64,000 nucleotides of DNA from Saposhnikovia divaricata (GCA_036435485.1 CM071598.1:197759148-197823147); one strand, 5' to 3'. Shown: positions 20,591 to 32,845, numbered from the stretch's first letter. The notes: generated by a model not told the origin, from the letters alone. Numbers and translations are program-made.

Positions 20591-21472
20591 CCTGCCTATG
20601 TTGAAGCTGCGAGAACTATGTTGAATGATTCTAAATTACCAACATATTTCTGGGCAGAAGCCATCAACACAGCTTGCTACACACAGAACAGAACATTGAT
20701 CAACAAGACTCATGGAAACACTCCTTACTATTTGTTAACTAGAAAGAAACCAACTGTCAAATACTTTCATGTATTTGGAAGCAAGTGTTTCATGATGATT
20801 GACAACCATGAAAGGAAAGGAAAGTTCGATACTAAAGCCTATGAAGGCATTTTCATGGGATATGGATTAGAAAGGACTGCTTACAGAGTCTATGTCATTG
20901 AGCACAGAATCATTGAAGAAAGTATGAATGTCACATTCAATGAAACCAAGTTTCCAGGATTACAGGAGGATAGTCAAATGGAGCCTCTTAGATTTGAAAA
21001 TCAAGGGTACTTGGAAGAAGAAGAAATTGTTGCTGAAGAACCAACTGGCACTCAGACTATTGAGTTTGAAGGAAATGCTGTCAACACCAATGATGCTACT
21101 CAAACTCCAGCTCAGTCTTAAACAATAACTCCCAATCATCAGAATGAGAATGACTCTGGAGATAATGGAGAGCATGAAGGAGAAAACTTCAATGGTGAAG
21201 AATCAACCCCTCTAAGAGGAGCTGAGCATGCAGATCAAGAAAGAAGCTTGCCCAGAACTACCAAGTGGAATAGAGATCACACCAGCAATATAATCATTGG
21301 TGATCCCACTACTGGTATAAGGACAAGGAGAAATGTATCTGCTGACAGCATGTTTTCTTGTTTCCTATCTCAAACTGAGCCAAAGTCAATTGATGAAGCA
21401 TTGTTGGATTCTGATTGGGTGATAGCTATGCAAGAAGAGCTCAACCAGTTCGAGAGGAACAATGTATGGAAG
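20591..21472 (+). pseudogene. pol of outer element, part 1 (integrase C-terminal region to RT start)
   Basis: Begins abruptly at EAARTMLNDSKLPTYFWAEA, the sequence after the catalytic Glu of Copia integrase, and continues through YFHVFGSKCF and GIFMGYGL to the linker. It then reaches the RT start SIDEALLDSDWVIAMQEELN and ends at NNVWK where LARD-A is inserted. Compared with SIRE-B, the protease (DSG), GAG-preINT and D,D of integrase are missing: an internal deletion. A stop occurs at about 21119. Confidence 0.85.
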
Positions 21473-22698
21473 TGATGTGTCAAATTATACCTAACCGCAA
21501 GCGCACGGTGTCTATTGCTAGTAGATGGCAAGCGGGTCGAATCCACAAGGAGACAAGTTCTACTAATTCCTTTTCAGTTATCGTTAATTGTTTCAAGGGT
21601 CAGACGAATATTGGAGAATATTAATTAACTAATTAAACAAGATTAACACTAATTAAATAGGGTATTTAAAACCTAGGGCAATCAGGTCCACCATGCTTAC
21701 ACAATTGGCTCTTAAGCTAAAGCAATCAATGTGATCCTATAACTAGAGTATGTTAATCTCTTTCAAGCATTAACACTCTCGAAACATTCAACACTATTAA
21801 CCACTTTTAGTAATTCAATCAATCAGGAAATTAGAGTCAAGTTAATCTCTTCCAAGCATTAACGCTCTCAGAAATCCAATGATGCTTCCGCACTCAAATT
21901 CAATTCTACTAATCGTATGTGTGCCTCTAGTAAGTAAATCTCTCGATCCATACCCCTATTTGCATGTAATTAATCCATGATATCGGCCGATTACACAAAT
22001 TAATGATTAAAACATATCAATCAGAATTAACCGTAACCAATCAAACCACTATGAAAATCATGCCAATATTAGTGCAAACATGGCTTCCCTTTAAGCCCTA
22101 GAAATAACTACTCGCTAATAATTAAATAAGTAAAACAACTAGTAAAACAAGAAAACATAATTAAACTAATAAGAACAAAGAAAATATTAAGAGAACAAAA
22201 CCTTCAAACTTCAATGTTGTCACCCAAAAGAAGAGTCATGGTGTTTCTCTACATCTCCAACTAATAATAATAATAATCTACTATAAACTATATTATCTGA
22301 TGTAATATTACATCCTCAATAATGTGTCCCAAGATGTGTTTATATAGGCTCTAAAAGTCTTGCCCAACAAGAAAATACCAAAACAGAATTATAATAGAAT
22401 TTCTGCAAGATACGTTTCCTAAACTGATTCTGTTTTTTAAGGAAAATTCGTTGCTGACTTTTCTTCAGATTTTCTGGAACATTCCAAACGTAATTGGACC
22501 TCTGGACCACCTTAGAATGATAGAGAGTCTCGTTATCTTCGCGTGGACTGCTTACGGGCCTCAAACGGACTTCTAGAACTCAAGATATGGCCAAAACAGT
22601 GTTAAACAGCCCGTGTAGCCCAATAATACGAATTTCCTTCCATTTTATCTCCAAAATAGCTCTTTTTACTCCAAATCCTTCCAAGTCATGAATTCTTT
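21473..22698 (-). repeat. LTR of LARD-A, left copy (lacks last ~120 bp)
   Basis: Homologous to 23784-24619 over its right two thirds, from CTTCCAAGCATTAACGCTCT to AAGTC(A/G)TGAATTCTTT. The far end present in the right copy (24620-24738) is missing. By analogy with LARD-C the sense strand is minus. Confidence 0.75.
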
Positions 22699-23134
22699 TT
22701 GCAATATCATGGATTAACTGATTGCAATAGGAGTAATAGATCGGAAGATTTTACTACTAGAGGCTTACATACAATTAGCGGAATTGAGGGTGATTGTGGA
22801 AACATCATCGGACTTCTGAGAGTGTTAATGCTTGAAAAAGATTAACCATTACTTTAATTACTGTATCCCATTAAAAAGCTATACCTTTGTGATTTATTTG
22901 GTGTAAGCATGGTGAACCTGAATTGCCCTAGATCCCTTAATTAATTGATTTAAAACCTTTGTTAAATTTGTTTTAGTAGTTAACAAAATTCTCAACGAAT
23001 CGTTTGTGACTAGAAACAATTGATAATAGTTGAATTGAAATTGAAACTGTCTCATTGAGGAATCTACCCGTATTTGCTAGTATCTACTACAATTGATACT
23101 GTGCGCTTGCGGTTATACATAATTTTACACATCA
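22699..23134 (+). repeat. Inverted partial LTR copy within LARD-A
   Basis: Its reverse complement begins TGATGTGTAAAATTATG and contains ACCGCAAGCGCACAGT, CAGGTTCACCATGCTTACAC and CATTAACACTCTCAGAAGTC. These are diverged versions of landmarks in 21473-21990. It joins the left LTR head to head at GAATTC, pointing to rearrangement between related elements. Confidence 0.75.
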
Positions 23135-23783
23135 AGTTCTTTATTTCTTTATTTCCTACAAGTGACGTGTTTTGTTCTTGTGCACACACTTTCACTAGCA
23201 AGTTGAAACTGGTAGACTTAATTGAATGTAGTAAGTGATTAGAATGACATGAATATGTGCAAGATGACTTGGTTTCCATGCTTTGAGTACAAGTAGGTGC
23301 GTTAGAGAGTCTTGTTACTTGGGATTGATTATGTTTTGTCACACCAAGCGAGTTTTGAGCCTATATGCATATATTTTGCATGATTTTTCGTTTGCTTGAG
23401 TGTCCACATGTTATTTGCATTGCTAGCACTTACTTGAGATCTTTCTTGAAATGCATGACATTACTTGATGATGAGATGATAAAGGCACTTAGGTTTAACC
23501 TCGTATTTCCCATATTTCCACACCTTTTAAACATGATCAATTAGTTAACCCGTTGAGGTTAATCCTATTCTTTTGGTGACACACCACATTACTTGCCATT
23601 ATCCTTTTTATTCTATTGGCCTTACATTGAATTTGAACCTAAATTGTCAAAGGCTAGTATCGTGCTTAAGGGAGTAATAAGGTGTTCATAAAAGGGGAGG
23701 TTATTGATGATCATACCATTGGGGAATATTGATTTTAGTTGATGCTTGTTAGTCGAAATTCATAATAATATCTATGGATCATC

Positions 23784-24738
23784 TTCCAAGCATTAACGCT
23801 CTCAGAAATCCAATGGTGCTTCCGCACTCAAATTCAATTCTGCTAATCGTATGTGTGCCTCTAGTAAGTAAATCTCTCGATCCATACCCCTATTTACATG
23901 TAATTAATCCATGATATCGGCCGATTACACAAATTAATGATTAAAACATATCAATCAGAATTAACCATAACCAATCAAACCACTATGAAAATCATGCCAA
24001 TATTAGTGCAAACATGGCTTCCCTTTAAGCCCTAGAAATAACTACTCGCTAATAATTAAATAAGTAAAACAACTAGTAAAACAAGAAAACATAATTAAAC
24101 TAATAAGAACAAAGAAAAGATTAAGAGAACAAAACCTTCAAACTTCAATGTTGTCACCCAAAAGAAGAGTCATGGTGTTTCTCTACATCTCCAACTAATA
24201 ATAATAATCTACTCTAAACTATATTATCTGATCTAATATTACATCCTCAATAATGTGTCCCAAGATGTGTTTATATAGGCTCTAAAAGTCTTGCCCAACA
24301 AGAAAATACCAAAACAGAATTATAATAGAATTTCTGCAAGATACGTTTCCTAAACTGATTCTGTTTTTTAAGGAAAATTCGTGGCTGACTTTTCTTCAGA
24401 TTTTCTGGAACGTTCCAAACGTAATTGGACCTCTGGACCACCTTAGAATGATAGAGAATCTCGTTATCTCGTGGACTGCTTACGGGCCTCAAACGGACTT
24501 CTAGAACTCAAGATATGGCCAAAACAGTGTTAAACAGCCCGTGTAGCCCAATAATACGAATTTCCTTCAATTTTATCTCCAAAATAGCTCTTTTTGCTCC
24601 AAATCCTTCCAAGTCGTGAATTCTTTATTTCCTACAATAAAACAATCAAATCTATTAAATAAAAATCCAAATCAATGCAAAACACAATAAATATGAGAAT
24701 AAAATCAACTAAAATATATATAAAAATATATTCTATCA
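23784..24738 (-). repeat. LTR of LARD-A, right copy (lacks first ~370 bp)
   Basis: Near-identical to 21846-22698 and then extends 120 bp further to the true end TATCA at 24738. Confidence 0.8.
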
Positions 24739-25462
24739 GGAAGCTGGTTCCTAGACCAAAAGGGAAGTCAGTCGTTGACAAAAAGTGGGTTTTTAGAAAC
24801 AAGTTGGATGAAAGTGGAAATGTGACAAGGAACAAGGCAAGGCTAGTAGCCAAAGGTTACTGTCAACAGGAAGGGATAGATTATGATGAAACATTTGCAC
24901 CTGTTGCCAGACTTGAAGCTATAAGAATATTTCTAGCCTATGCTGCACACTATAACTTCAAGGTATTTCAAATGGATGTCAAAAGTGCTTTTCTCAATGG
25001 AGAGTTAGAGGAAGAAGTGTACGTTGAACAACCGCCTGGATTTGAAGATGCTAAAATGTATGACTTTTTCTACAAGCTGTTCAAGGCACTTTAATGATTG
25101 AAGCAAGCCCCTAGAGCTTGGTATGAAACTCTCTCTACTTTTCTGATTGAGAATCAATTTATAAGAGGTGTAGTAGACAAGACATTGTTTTACAAGCACC
25201 ATGGCAAAGACATCATTTTGGTACAGATTTTTGTTGATGGCATAATCTTTGGTTCTACAAATGAGAAGCTGTGTGAAAAGTTTTCATCTCTTATGAAAAA
25301 CAAGTATGAGATGAGCATGATGGGAGAACTATCATTTTTCCTAGGTCTGCAAATTCATCAAAAGGATTATGGCATCTTCATTTGTCAAGAAAAATATGTC
25401 AAGGAACTTCTCAAAAGGTTCAACTTAGAAGATGCATCACCCGCCAAGACACCTATCTCTAC
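24739..25462 (+). pseudogene. pol of outer element, part 2 (reverse transcriptase)
   Basis: Resumes the RT after LARD-A: LVPRPKGKSVVDKKWVFRNK, then ARLVAKGYCQQEGIDYDETF and FQMDVKSAFLNGE. Stops break it near 25094, then it continues KQAPRAWYETL. The catalytic YVDD motif is FVDG here, so the second Asp is lost. It ends at AKTPIST, where SIRE-B is inserted. Confidence 0.85.
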
Positions 25463-25954
25463 TGTTAGAAATGATTGATGAAAACAGTGTTTAGGAGCTA
25501 CAGCGACAAATCAGAGTTTAGTTAAACACTGACTACAGAAGCTGGACAGAGTTTAGTAAAGTCTGTCTGGAAGTAGCGCGTACGAAGTCAACATAAGATA
25601 TTAGAGATCAATTGAAGATTGATATGGAAGCGAGATCTTTGGAGACTGGATAGTTATCAAAGAGATCGAGTTGACTTAGGAGACGTGTGACAATCTATAA
25701 TTGATATCATTGTATAGCTGATTATTAGGAATATCAATTAGAGATTGTATCGAAGCTGTATGTTTTATAAATACAGTTAGGTTAACCCTAGAAGGGTATC
25801 GTGCATCGAATTATCTTTATTGTAACCTAGCAGCTCTTTGTGATAGTTCACATCACGAAGAGGGTTTTTAATATCACAAGATTTAAAGTGCATAATCATC
25901 TTAATTGTTATTCTCTCATCTAATATTGATTATTAGTGTGTATTCGGACTAACA
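25463..25954 (+). repeat. 5' LTR of SIRE-B
   Basis: 492 bp, starts TGTTAGAAATG and ends ACTAACA. It contains TATAAATA at 25766-25773 as probable core promoter and several CAGAGTTTA motifs. It lacks a 21-bp CAGAGTTTAG-containing duplicate present in the 3' LTR. Confidence 0.95.
25766..25773 (+). promoter_or_regulatory. TATA box in the SIRE-B 5' LTR
   Basis: TATAAATA, also present at 36975-36982 in the 3' LTR. It is the best candidate for the element's core promoter. Confidence 0.6.
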
Positions 25955-25956
25955 AG

Positions 25957-25968
25957 TGGTATCAGAGC
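25957..25968 (+). promoter_or_regulatory. Primer-binding site (tRNA-iMet) of SIRE-B
   Basis: TGGTATCAGAGC lies two bases after the 5' LTR. Confidence 0.9.
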
Positions 25969-26015
25969 CAATCTGTTACTTTATTACAGGTTAAGATCCA
26001 AACACAACAATAATC

Positions 26016-28251
26016 ATGTCAGCAATTCCTCCACCAACATCTACTAGTTCTGAAAAGGCTCCTACTACTGTGAGTCGTTATGAACCAATCAGGGTTCCTA
26101 TTCTCAGGCCATCAGAGTATGCCATGTGGAAGGTCAAGATGACTATGTTTCTGGAGGCTACAGATCCAGAATATCTTGACAGGATTAATGAAGGCCCTCA
26201 CAATCCTACAAAGCTATCTGTTGCAACTGCTGGTGAAGAAGCTAAAATAGTTCCAAAGGAAAAGAAGGACATGACTCCTGAAGATCTATCATCAATTGCT
26301 AAGGATGCGAAGGTTAGGCATTTACTGCATAGTGCTTTAGACAATGTTATGTCTAACAAAGTGATTAACTGCACTACTGCAAAAGAGATCTGGGATGCTC
26401 TTGAAGTCAGATGTCAAGGAACTGCTGCTATTAAGAAGAATAGGAGAAACATACTCACACAAGAGTACGAGCACTTTGAGGCTAAACCTGAAGAGACCAT
26501 GACAGAAACATTTGATAGATTCTGTAAACTGCTCAATGATCTGTCATTGGTCAACAAAAAGTATGATCTAGAAGACTCAAATCTCAAGTTTCTTCTTTCT
26601 CTACCTGAAAAGTGGGATGTGAAAACAACCAATATTAGAGACAACTATGAACTTGCTGAAACAGAGATTGATGAAATCTATGGGCTGCTCAAAACTCATG
26701 AATTGGAAATGGAGCAGAGAAACAGTAGATCAAGCAGGAAGGCAAAGTCTGTTGCTCTTAAGGTTGAAGAGAAGCCTCAGAAGAAATAGGCATCAAGAAG
26801 GAAAATGAAGGGAAAAGCTTTGGTCATACACTCAGAAAGTGAATCATCAAACTCTGATTGTGATTCAAACTCTTCTGAATCATCTGACTCTGAGGATGAT
26901 GAAGAAGAAATGAGAAAAATGGCTGTGTTGATGGTGAAGACCTTCAAGAAAATGGGTTTCAAGAATTTCAAGAAAGGGAAAAGGTTTTCTAGAGATTCAA
27001 ATGAAGACAGAAAAAGTTTCAGGAGGTCTGAAAAAAAAAGAGACCAAGTCTGGGAAGAAGGATAAGTTTGAAATTCAATGCTACAAGTGCAAGGAGATGG
27101 GTCATAATGCTCCAGCGTGCAAGAAGGGTAAAACTGGAAAAGTATACATCACAAAAGGCAGAGATTGGGCAGACACTTCAGATTCTGATGAAGAAATTAA
27201 CTATGCTCTCATGGCTACTACTGAATCAGAAACTTCTAAAAATCAGGTACCTCTAACTACCTATGCTTATAATATTGATGACATTTCTCAATTAAGAATT
27301 TATCTTGAGTCATTGCATATAAGTTATAGGGATCAGACTTTAGAGAATGAGAGGATTAAATCTGAGAATTCTGAACTCAAAGAGAGAAATAAAATTATTG
27401 AAGAAAAGCTAAAAAATATGCAACAAGTTCAGAAAGAGAGAGATGATGCTGTTTCTATAGAACAGGATTTGCTTCAAAAATATAAACAACTAGAATCTGA
27501 GTTGGAGGAAGCAAATAAGAAAATTAGGACTTGGACTAATTCTGGAAAGGACACTCAACAGATTTTTCAAACAGACACTGTTGGTCTAGGTTATAATGAG
27601 GGAGATGAACTAAGATTTCAAAGTCAAGTTAAAATCAGAACTCATTTCGTACATGGAGCCAGTAAATTTTTGTCTGATAATGAAAAAGAAACTGTTAAGG
27701 TCAAATCAGTAAAAACTTGTACTAAACAGGTTAATATTGGTTTGATGACAGATAAACAACTCAAACATAAACTGAAGGAGTTAAAATCTGTTAAGAAACA
27801 GGGAGTGTCAAATAAGAACAGAAATGGAAAAGTAGGCATCACTTCAGGAAATAAACCAATGCTTGCTAGTTTTGCTCCAAGAAAGACATGTCATAACTGT
27901 GGTAGTACTAAGCATCTTGCAAATTTCTGCAAGAAAAACAAAAATATAAATTCTTTACCTTCCAAGTCTGAGGTAAAGAAGGATTTTGCTAGAACTAAGC
28001 CACAGACTTTATGCACACACTGTGGAAGCACTTGGCATTCCATTTATACTTGCAGAGAGTATCATGCTATCTATCATAATTACTATGAACTGAAACCCAA
28101 TCTGAAATGGGTTAAAGTTAATACTGCAAGTGTAAACACTGATACTGTTAGCTCAAACTCTGATAATGTTAATTCCGCTGCTAAAGCTAACAAAGTTAAG
28201 AATGTCAAAGGATCCAAGCAAGTCTGGATCCTTAAATCTAACTCTCAGTAA
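26016..28251 (+). pseudogene. gag of SIRE-B (one stop, one frameshift)
   Basis: The ATG at 26016 is 47 bp after the primer site. The first 257 codons carry the Gag core, with SEYAMWKVKMTMFL (about residues 34-47) and LKFLLSLPEKWDVKTTNIRD. A TAG at 26787 is followed in the same frame by a Ser/Glu/Asp-rich stretch. An A9 run near 27030 then shifts the frame to 27001-28251. That part holds the knuckle CYKCKEMGHNAPAC near 27085, a long charged coiled-coil region (27290-27520) and two further CHNCGSTKHLANFC/CTHCGSTWHSIYTC-type motifs (27890 and 28010). The product would form the virus-like particle. The A-run frameshift is a common decay site. Confidence 0.85.
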
Positions 28252-28261
28252 TTGCTTGTGA

Positions 28262-29540
28262 TTGCAGGGCAATAGGGAGGCAATCCTAGTCGTGGATAGT
28301 GGATGCTTAGGACACATGACTGGAAATAAAGCCCTGCTATCAGACTATGAGGAGAAGGCTGGCCCAAAAGTTTCCTATGGTGATGGCAATGTAGGAAGAA
28401 CATTGGGATATGGCAATATTAATCTTGGAAATGTCATCATCAACAATGTTGCTCATGTCCCAGGACTCAAGCATGACTTGCTATCTGTGAGTCAAATCTG
28501 TGACAAGGGATATCATGTAGATTTTCAACCTGAATATTGTGAAGTTATCAGCAAATCTACAGGAAAGGTTGTTCTAGTTGGTCATAGGCAAAACAACATT
28601 TATGAAATCAAGCTCTTAATAGACTCTGTTGGAAAAGCTGTTTGCCTGTCTACAAGAATGTCTAGTGAAGAGAGTTGGAAGTGGCACAAGAAACTCTCAC
28701 ATTTGAACTTGAACGACATCAATGAATTGATCAGAAATGATCTTGTAAGAGGACTCCCATAGGCTCTGTTAAATGTTGATGGTCTATGTGATTCATGTCA
28801 AAAGGCCAAGCAAAGGAAGTCATCTTTCAAGAGCAAGACAAAATTTTCAATCACTGATCCTTATCATCTTCTGCATGTCGATCTCTTTGGTCCAGTAAAT
28901 GTTATGTCTATAGCAAGGAAGAAATATTCTTTAGTCATTGTTGATGAATACACTAGATTCACTTGGGTGTATTTTCTAGCAAAGAAGGATGAAACCACAT
29001 TAACTCTGATGGAGCATGTGAAGCTTCTGGACAAAGGATCAAGTAACAAAGTCAGAATCATCAGAAGTGATAATGGAACTGAGTTCAGGAATGCAACAAT
29101 GGAAGAATTCTGCAAGGACAATGGAGTGAAGCAAGAATTTTCAGCCTGGTACACCACAACAAAATGGTGTAGTTGAAAGGAAAAATAGAACCTTGACAGA
29201 AGCTGCCAGAACTATGCTTGATGAAGCAAAATTGCCAACTTATTTCTGGGCAGAAGCTGTTCAAACTGCTTGTTGTACTCAAAATGCTACACTGATCAAT
29301 AAGCATGGAAAGACACCATATGAGATGGTGAAGAAAAAGAAGCCTAACCTGAAATACTTTCATATTTTCGGGTGCAAATGCTTTGTTTTCAAGACTCATC
29401 CTGAACAGTTGACCAAGTTTGAGCTAAAGGCAGATGAAGGAATTTTTTGGCTATCCACTGTCAACAAAGGCATTCAGAGTTTACAATCTGAGAACTAAAG
29501 TGATCATGGAATCTATACATGTGTCTTTTGATGACAAGAA
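28262..29540 (+). pseudogene. pol of SIRE-B: protease and integrase, frameshifted
   Basis: The protease motif appears as VVDSGCLGHMTG at about 28290-28325 (the lineage usually has DSGCSRHMTG). GAG-preINT follows with WHKKLSHLN and CDSCQKAK, after an in-frame stop at 28760. Integrase shows LHVDLFGP (28875), RIIRSDNGTEF (29060) and, after a one-base insertion near 29145, NGVVERKNRTLTEAARTM. A second frameshift near 29447 disrupts the region around GIF. The catalytic residues can be followed but the protein cannot be made from one frame. Confidence 0.85.
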
Positions 29541-29551
29541 AATAACTGGAC

Positions 29552-29757
29552 TTGAAGACAGATGAATATGATCAACTGAACTTTGAAAATGAAGATTTAA
29601 ACTCTGTTGAAGTAAACTCTGATCAAACTGTTCTGACAGACTCTGTTGAAACAGACTCTGAACCTCTACTGGTAAACACTGGAGATGGGGAGGATCACAT
29701 GCTGACAGAAGTCATTTTCCTTCTGCTAGGAAATGGACTAAATCACATACACCTGAT
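29552..29757 (+). pseudogene. pol linker of SIRE-B, frame-disrupted
   Basis: An acidic, Thr/Ser-rich linker between integrase and RT. It contains several in-frame copies of ACTCTGTT(G/T) (NSDQTVLTDSVETDSEP), and the frame then changes into the RT ORF at 29758. Confidence 0.6.
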
Positions 29758-31371
29758 TTGATAATTGGTGATCCAGATGCAAAAGTGAGAACAAGAAGTG
29801 CCACTGCAAGTGAATGTTTGTTTCATGCATTCTTGTCTAAGAATGAACCAAAGAAAGTGGAAGAAGCTCTTCAAGATGCTGACTGGATAACAGCAATGCA
29901 GGAAGAGTTGAATGAATTTGAAAGGAATGAAGTTTGGACCCTTGTACCAAGGCCAAAGAACAGATCTATTGTTGGTACTAAATGGATTTTCAGAAACAAG
30001 ACTGACAGTGAAGGTGTTATCACAAGGAACAAGGCTAGACTGGTAGCAAAAGGCTATTCACAGCAGGAGGGAATAGACTATGATGAAACATTTGCTCCAG
30101 TTGCAAGATTAGAGGCAATCAGAATTTTTCTAGCATATGCCTCTCACAAGAAATTCAAAGTGTTCCAGATGGATGTGAAAAGTGCTTTTCTGAATGGGAA
30201 GCTTGAAGAAGAAGTATTTGTTGAACAACCACCAGGATTTGTGGACCCAAAATATCCAGACCATGTCTACTGGCTGGATAAAGCACTCTATGGACTTAAG
30301 CAGGCACCAAGGGCATGGTATGAAACTCTGGCTCAATTTCTCTTAGAAAGTGGATTCAACAGAGGTACTATTGACAAAACTCTGTTTTATTTCAAATCTG
30401 GGATTGACTTGCTTTTAGTTCAGATATATGTTGATGACATTATCTTTGGGTCTACTAATGATAAACTCTGTAAGAAGTTTGCCAAGCTCATGCAGTCCAG
30501 ATATCAAATGAGCATGATGGGAGAGCTTAGTTATTTTCTAGGCCTACATGTGAGACAAACAGATGATGGTATCTTCATTAATCAAGCAAAATATACCAGA
30601 AATCTTCTCAAGAAATTTGGTATGCTTGACGGTTCATCTGCATCAACTCCCATGGCAACAACAACTAAATTGGACAAAGACACAGGTGTTTCAGTGGATA
30701 TGACAAACTACAGGGGCATGATAGGATCTCTTCTTTACTTGACAGCTAGTAGGCCTGATATCATGTATGCAACCTATCTTTGTGCAAGATTTCAGGCAGA
30801 TCCTAGAGAGCCACATCTGACAGCTGTGAAAAGATTCTTCAAGTATCTCAAGGGCACCATATCATTAGGTCCGTGGTACCCCAGAGAATCAGATTTCAAA
30901 CTACTTGGGTATTCTGATGCAGACTTTGCAGGCTGCAAGATAGACAGAAAGAGCACTAGTGGAAGTTGTCAATTTCTTGGTGACAGACTTGTCTCTTGGT
31001 ACAGCAAGAAACAGAAATCAATTTCTACATCTACAGCTGAAGCAGAGTATATTGCAGCTGGTAGCTGTTGTGCACGGATCTTGTGGATGAAGAATCAATT
31101 GCTGGATTATGGATTGAGGTACAGTAAGATTCCTATTTACTGTGATAATCAAAGTGCTATTGCTATGACAGGTAATCCAGTACAGCATTCAATGACCAAG
31201 CACATCAGCATAAGGTACCATTTCATCAGAGAACATGTGGAAGAAGGGAATATTGAATTACATTTTGTGTCTACAGAACAACAGCTTGCAGATATCTTCA
31301 CCAAACCATTGAGTGAAGCTACATTTACAAGACTAGTCAATGAACTAGGAATGGTCTCTGGTTTTGACTAA
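29758..31371 (+). CDS. Reverse transcriptase-RNase H of SIRE-B, open (537 aa)
   Basis: A continuous ORF covering the Copia RT and RNase H. RT: ALQDADWITAMQEELN (37-52), ARLVAKGYSQQEGIDYDETF (93-112), FQMDVKSAFLNG (136-147) and the catalytic YVDD at 224-227. RNase H: YSDADFAG (385-392, Asp 387), TAEAEY with Glu 428, and YCDNQS with Asp 463; then TKHI and ADIFTKPL near the C-terminus. All catalytic residues are present. It is the C-terminal part of the Pol polyprotein and would need the upstream frame, which is broken, so the listed start is not a natural initiation site. Confidence 0.9.
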   Translation: MIIGDPDAKVRTRSATASECLFHAFLSKNEPKKVEEALQDADWITAMQEELNEFERNEVWTLVPRPKNRSIVGTKWIFRNKTDSEGVITRNKARLVAKGYSQQEGIDYDETFAPVARLEAIRIFLAYASHKKFKVFQMDVKSAFLNGKLEEEVFVEQPPGFVDPKYPDHVYWLDKALYGLKQAPRAWYETLAQFLLESGFNRGTIDKTLFYFKSGIDLLLVQIYVDDIIFGSTNDKLCKKFAKLMQSRYQMSMMGELSYFLGLHVRQTDDGIFINQAKYTRNLLKKFGMLDGSSASTPMATTTKLDKDTGVSVDMTNYRGMIGSLLYLTASRPDIMYATYLCARFQADPREPHLTAVKRFFKYLKGTISLGPWYPRESDFKLLGYSDADFAGCKIDRKSTSGSCQFLGDRLVSWYSKKQKSISTSTAEAEYIAAGSCCARILWMKNQLLDYGLRYSKIPIYCDNQSAIAMTGNPVQHSMTKHISIRYHFIREHVEEGNIELHFVSTEQQLADIFTKPLSEATFTRLVNELGMVSGFD

Positions 31372-32094
31372 GAATGTTGGTTAGATTCAAATTTTACTTA
31401 TGTAATGTGTTGCTCATATTTCCTTGATTTGTTAAGTGCTAAGTGAACTCTGTTGATTAAACTCTGTTATGCATACTCTGTTAACATGTTTTTCTTTAAA
31501 CACTGTCAAACTCTGTTAAATTCTGTCAACATGCCTGTATGTCATACACTGTTAATAAGTTTGATAAACTCTGTGAGTTCTGAGTTGATTATTGTCCGAA
31601 TGAAAACACCAATGAAGAAATATGTATGAAGCATGATTCTCAGTAATTAATCATGAATCTTTCTGAGATATTGTGATCTAATCTTAGATTGTGCAGAAAG
31701 TTAACACAGCATGATACTGGTTCATATTTATAGCATCTCTTAGTTTATTTTGTCCTAAACTCTGAGTCTATAAATACTGTGTGCATTGCCTTTCATTAAT
31801 AACTACTGATGTTGATGAACTCTAAACTCTGTTAGTTATACTCTGGTAGATTAAAATTCTTACTACAATACCCTCAAAGAAAATGTATATAGGTTGCTAT
31901 ACTCCTTTGAGATTATGTTGGTGACTAAGATGACCCAGGAACCTATTGGTATATAATATGGGCTAAAATTCTTTGATTTTTGGTGACTAGTCAAAGACTA
32001 GGATGACCTAGGAAGTTATTAAAATGATAAGGGCTAAAATTTTTGAATTTTTGGTGACTGGCTCCAACCTCTAATTACTGGAATGAATAGAATA

Positions 32095-32146
<52 letters not shown>

Positions 32147-32845
32147 CAATAGAGGGGGTATAAAATAAATTAAATGTTACTGTATATAAATTGATTACTA
32201 CAGAGTTTAGCTTTCATCATACAGTCAGTGTTTACTATGAGAGTTTGTGCATCCAGTGTTTATTGATTTACTTTATGGACTTTATGAAAAATTAGATGCT
32301 CTAAAAATTGATTTGGTAAACTCTGCTACACACAAACATATTTTCAGAACTGTGCAATTTTTGAAAGGGTTTCGGTGATAAAGTTGGAGAATTGACAAAC
32401 GCTGTTGATTTGTGGTTAGTACTCTAAGGTAAATTTTCATTTGGATAATTTGAAAATTTAGGAGTAAATAGTGCTTTTGAGAACTGTTATTAAGTGTATT
32501 GTGTTAAAGTGTCTTGGAAATAGGAAAGAGAATACAGCGGTGATAATTGCTATTTTTACTGCGCATGATTAACTGATCCACTACATGTATGACACGTGTC
32601 CCACTCACTCATTATTGTGTCCCACTCACACATTAATCTAGGAACTGTTGAGTGTTTGAATACATAAACGATTGAGTTTTAATTTATAATTACAACTCTA
32701 ATTACTTTTGTGTACAACATTTCATTTTTACTTTCACCCACTCACTTTTCATCTCACAGTTCTCTCAGTTTTCACTTGCGCATTTTCGCAAACACTTTTC
32801 CTACATACACTTTTCTTTGTGATTTCTTGCCCGTTTCTTGATTTA
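31372..32845 (+). other. pol-ORF3 spacer of SIRE-B
   Basis: Non-coding spacer. It contains about ten CTCTG-centred motifs in 31440-31870 (AACTCTGTTA, CACTGTCAA, CACTGTTAA), a TATAAATA at about 31767, and two similar sentences of GGTGACTxxx...TGACC(C/T)AGGAA (about 31917 and 31980). A (TA)n tract lies at 32098-32143. A subgenomic promoter for ORF3 is possible but unproven. Confidence 0.6.
32098..32143. repeat. (TA)n microsatellite
   Basis: About 23 TA units inside the SIRE-B spacer. Confidence 0.95.

Larger units (their letters stand above)
21473..24738. mobile_element. LARD-A: rearranged non-autonomous LTR element inside outer RT
   Basis: Starts TGATGTGTC and ends TTCTATCA, flanked by GGAAG at 21468-21472 and 24739-24743. 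Removing it rejoins the host codons as VWK-LVPRPKG, so the boundaries are firm. Inside are a direct LTR-type copy (21473-22698) and a partial second copy (23784-24738). Between them, 22699-23134 is an inverted diverged copy of the same LTR type (reverse complement starts TGATGTGTAAAATTATG). 23135-23783 is Tat/Athila-like non-coding internal sequence. No RT, gag or ORF of note is present. The LTR start, with CCGCAAGCGCACGG at about +20, is shared with LARD-C. Confidence 0.85.

Noticed and set aside
23064..23342. 92-aa minus-strand ORF in LARD-A
   Set aside because: It crosses the inverted LTR boundary and has no family signature; chance ORF.
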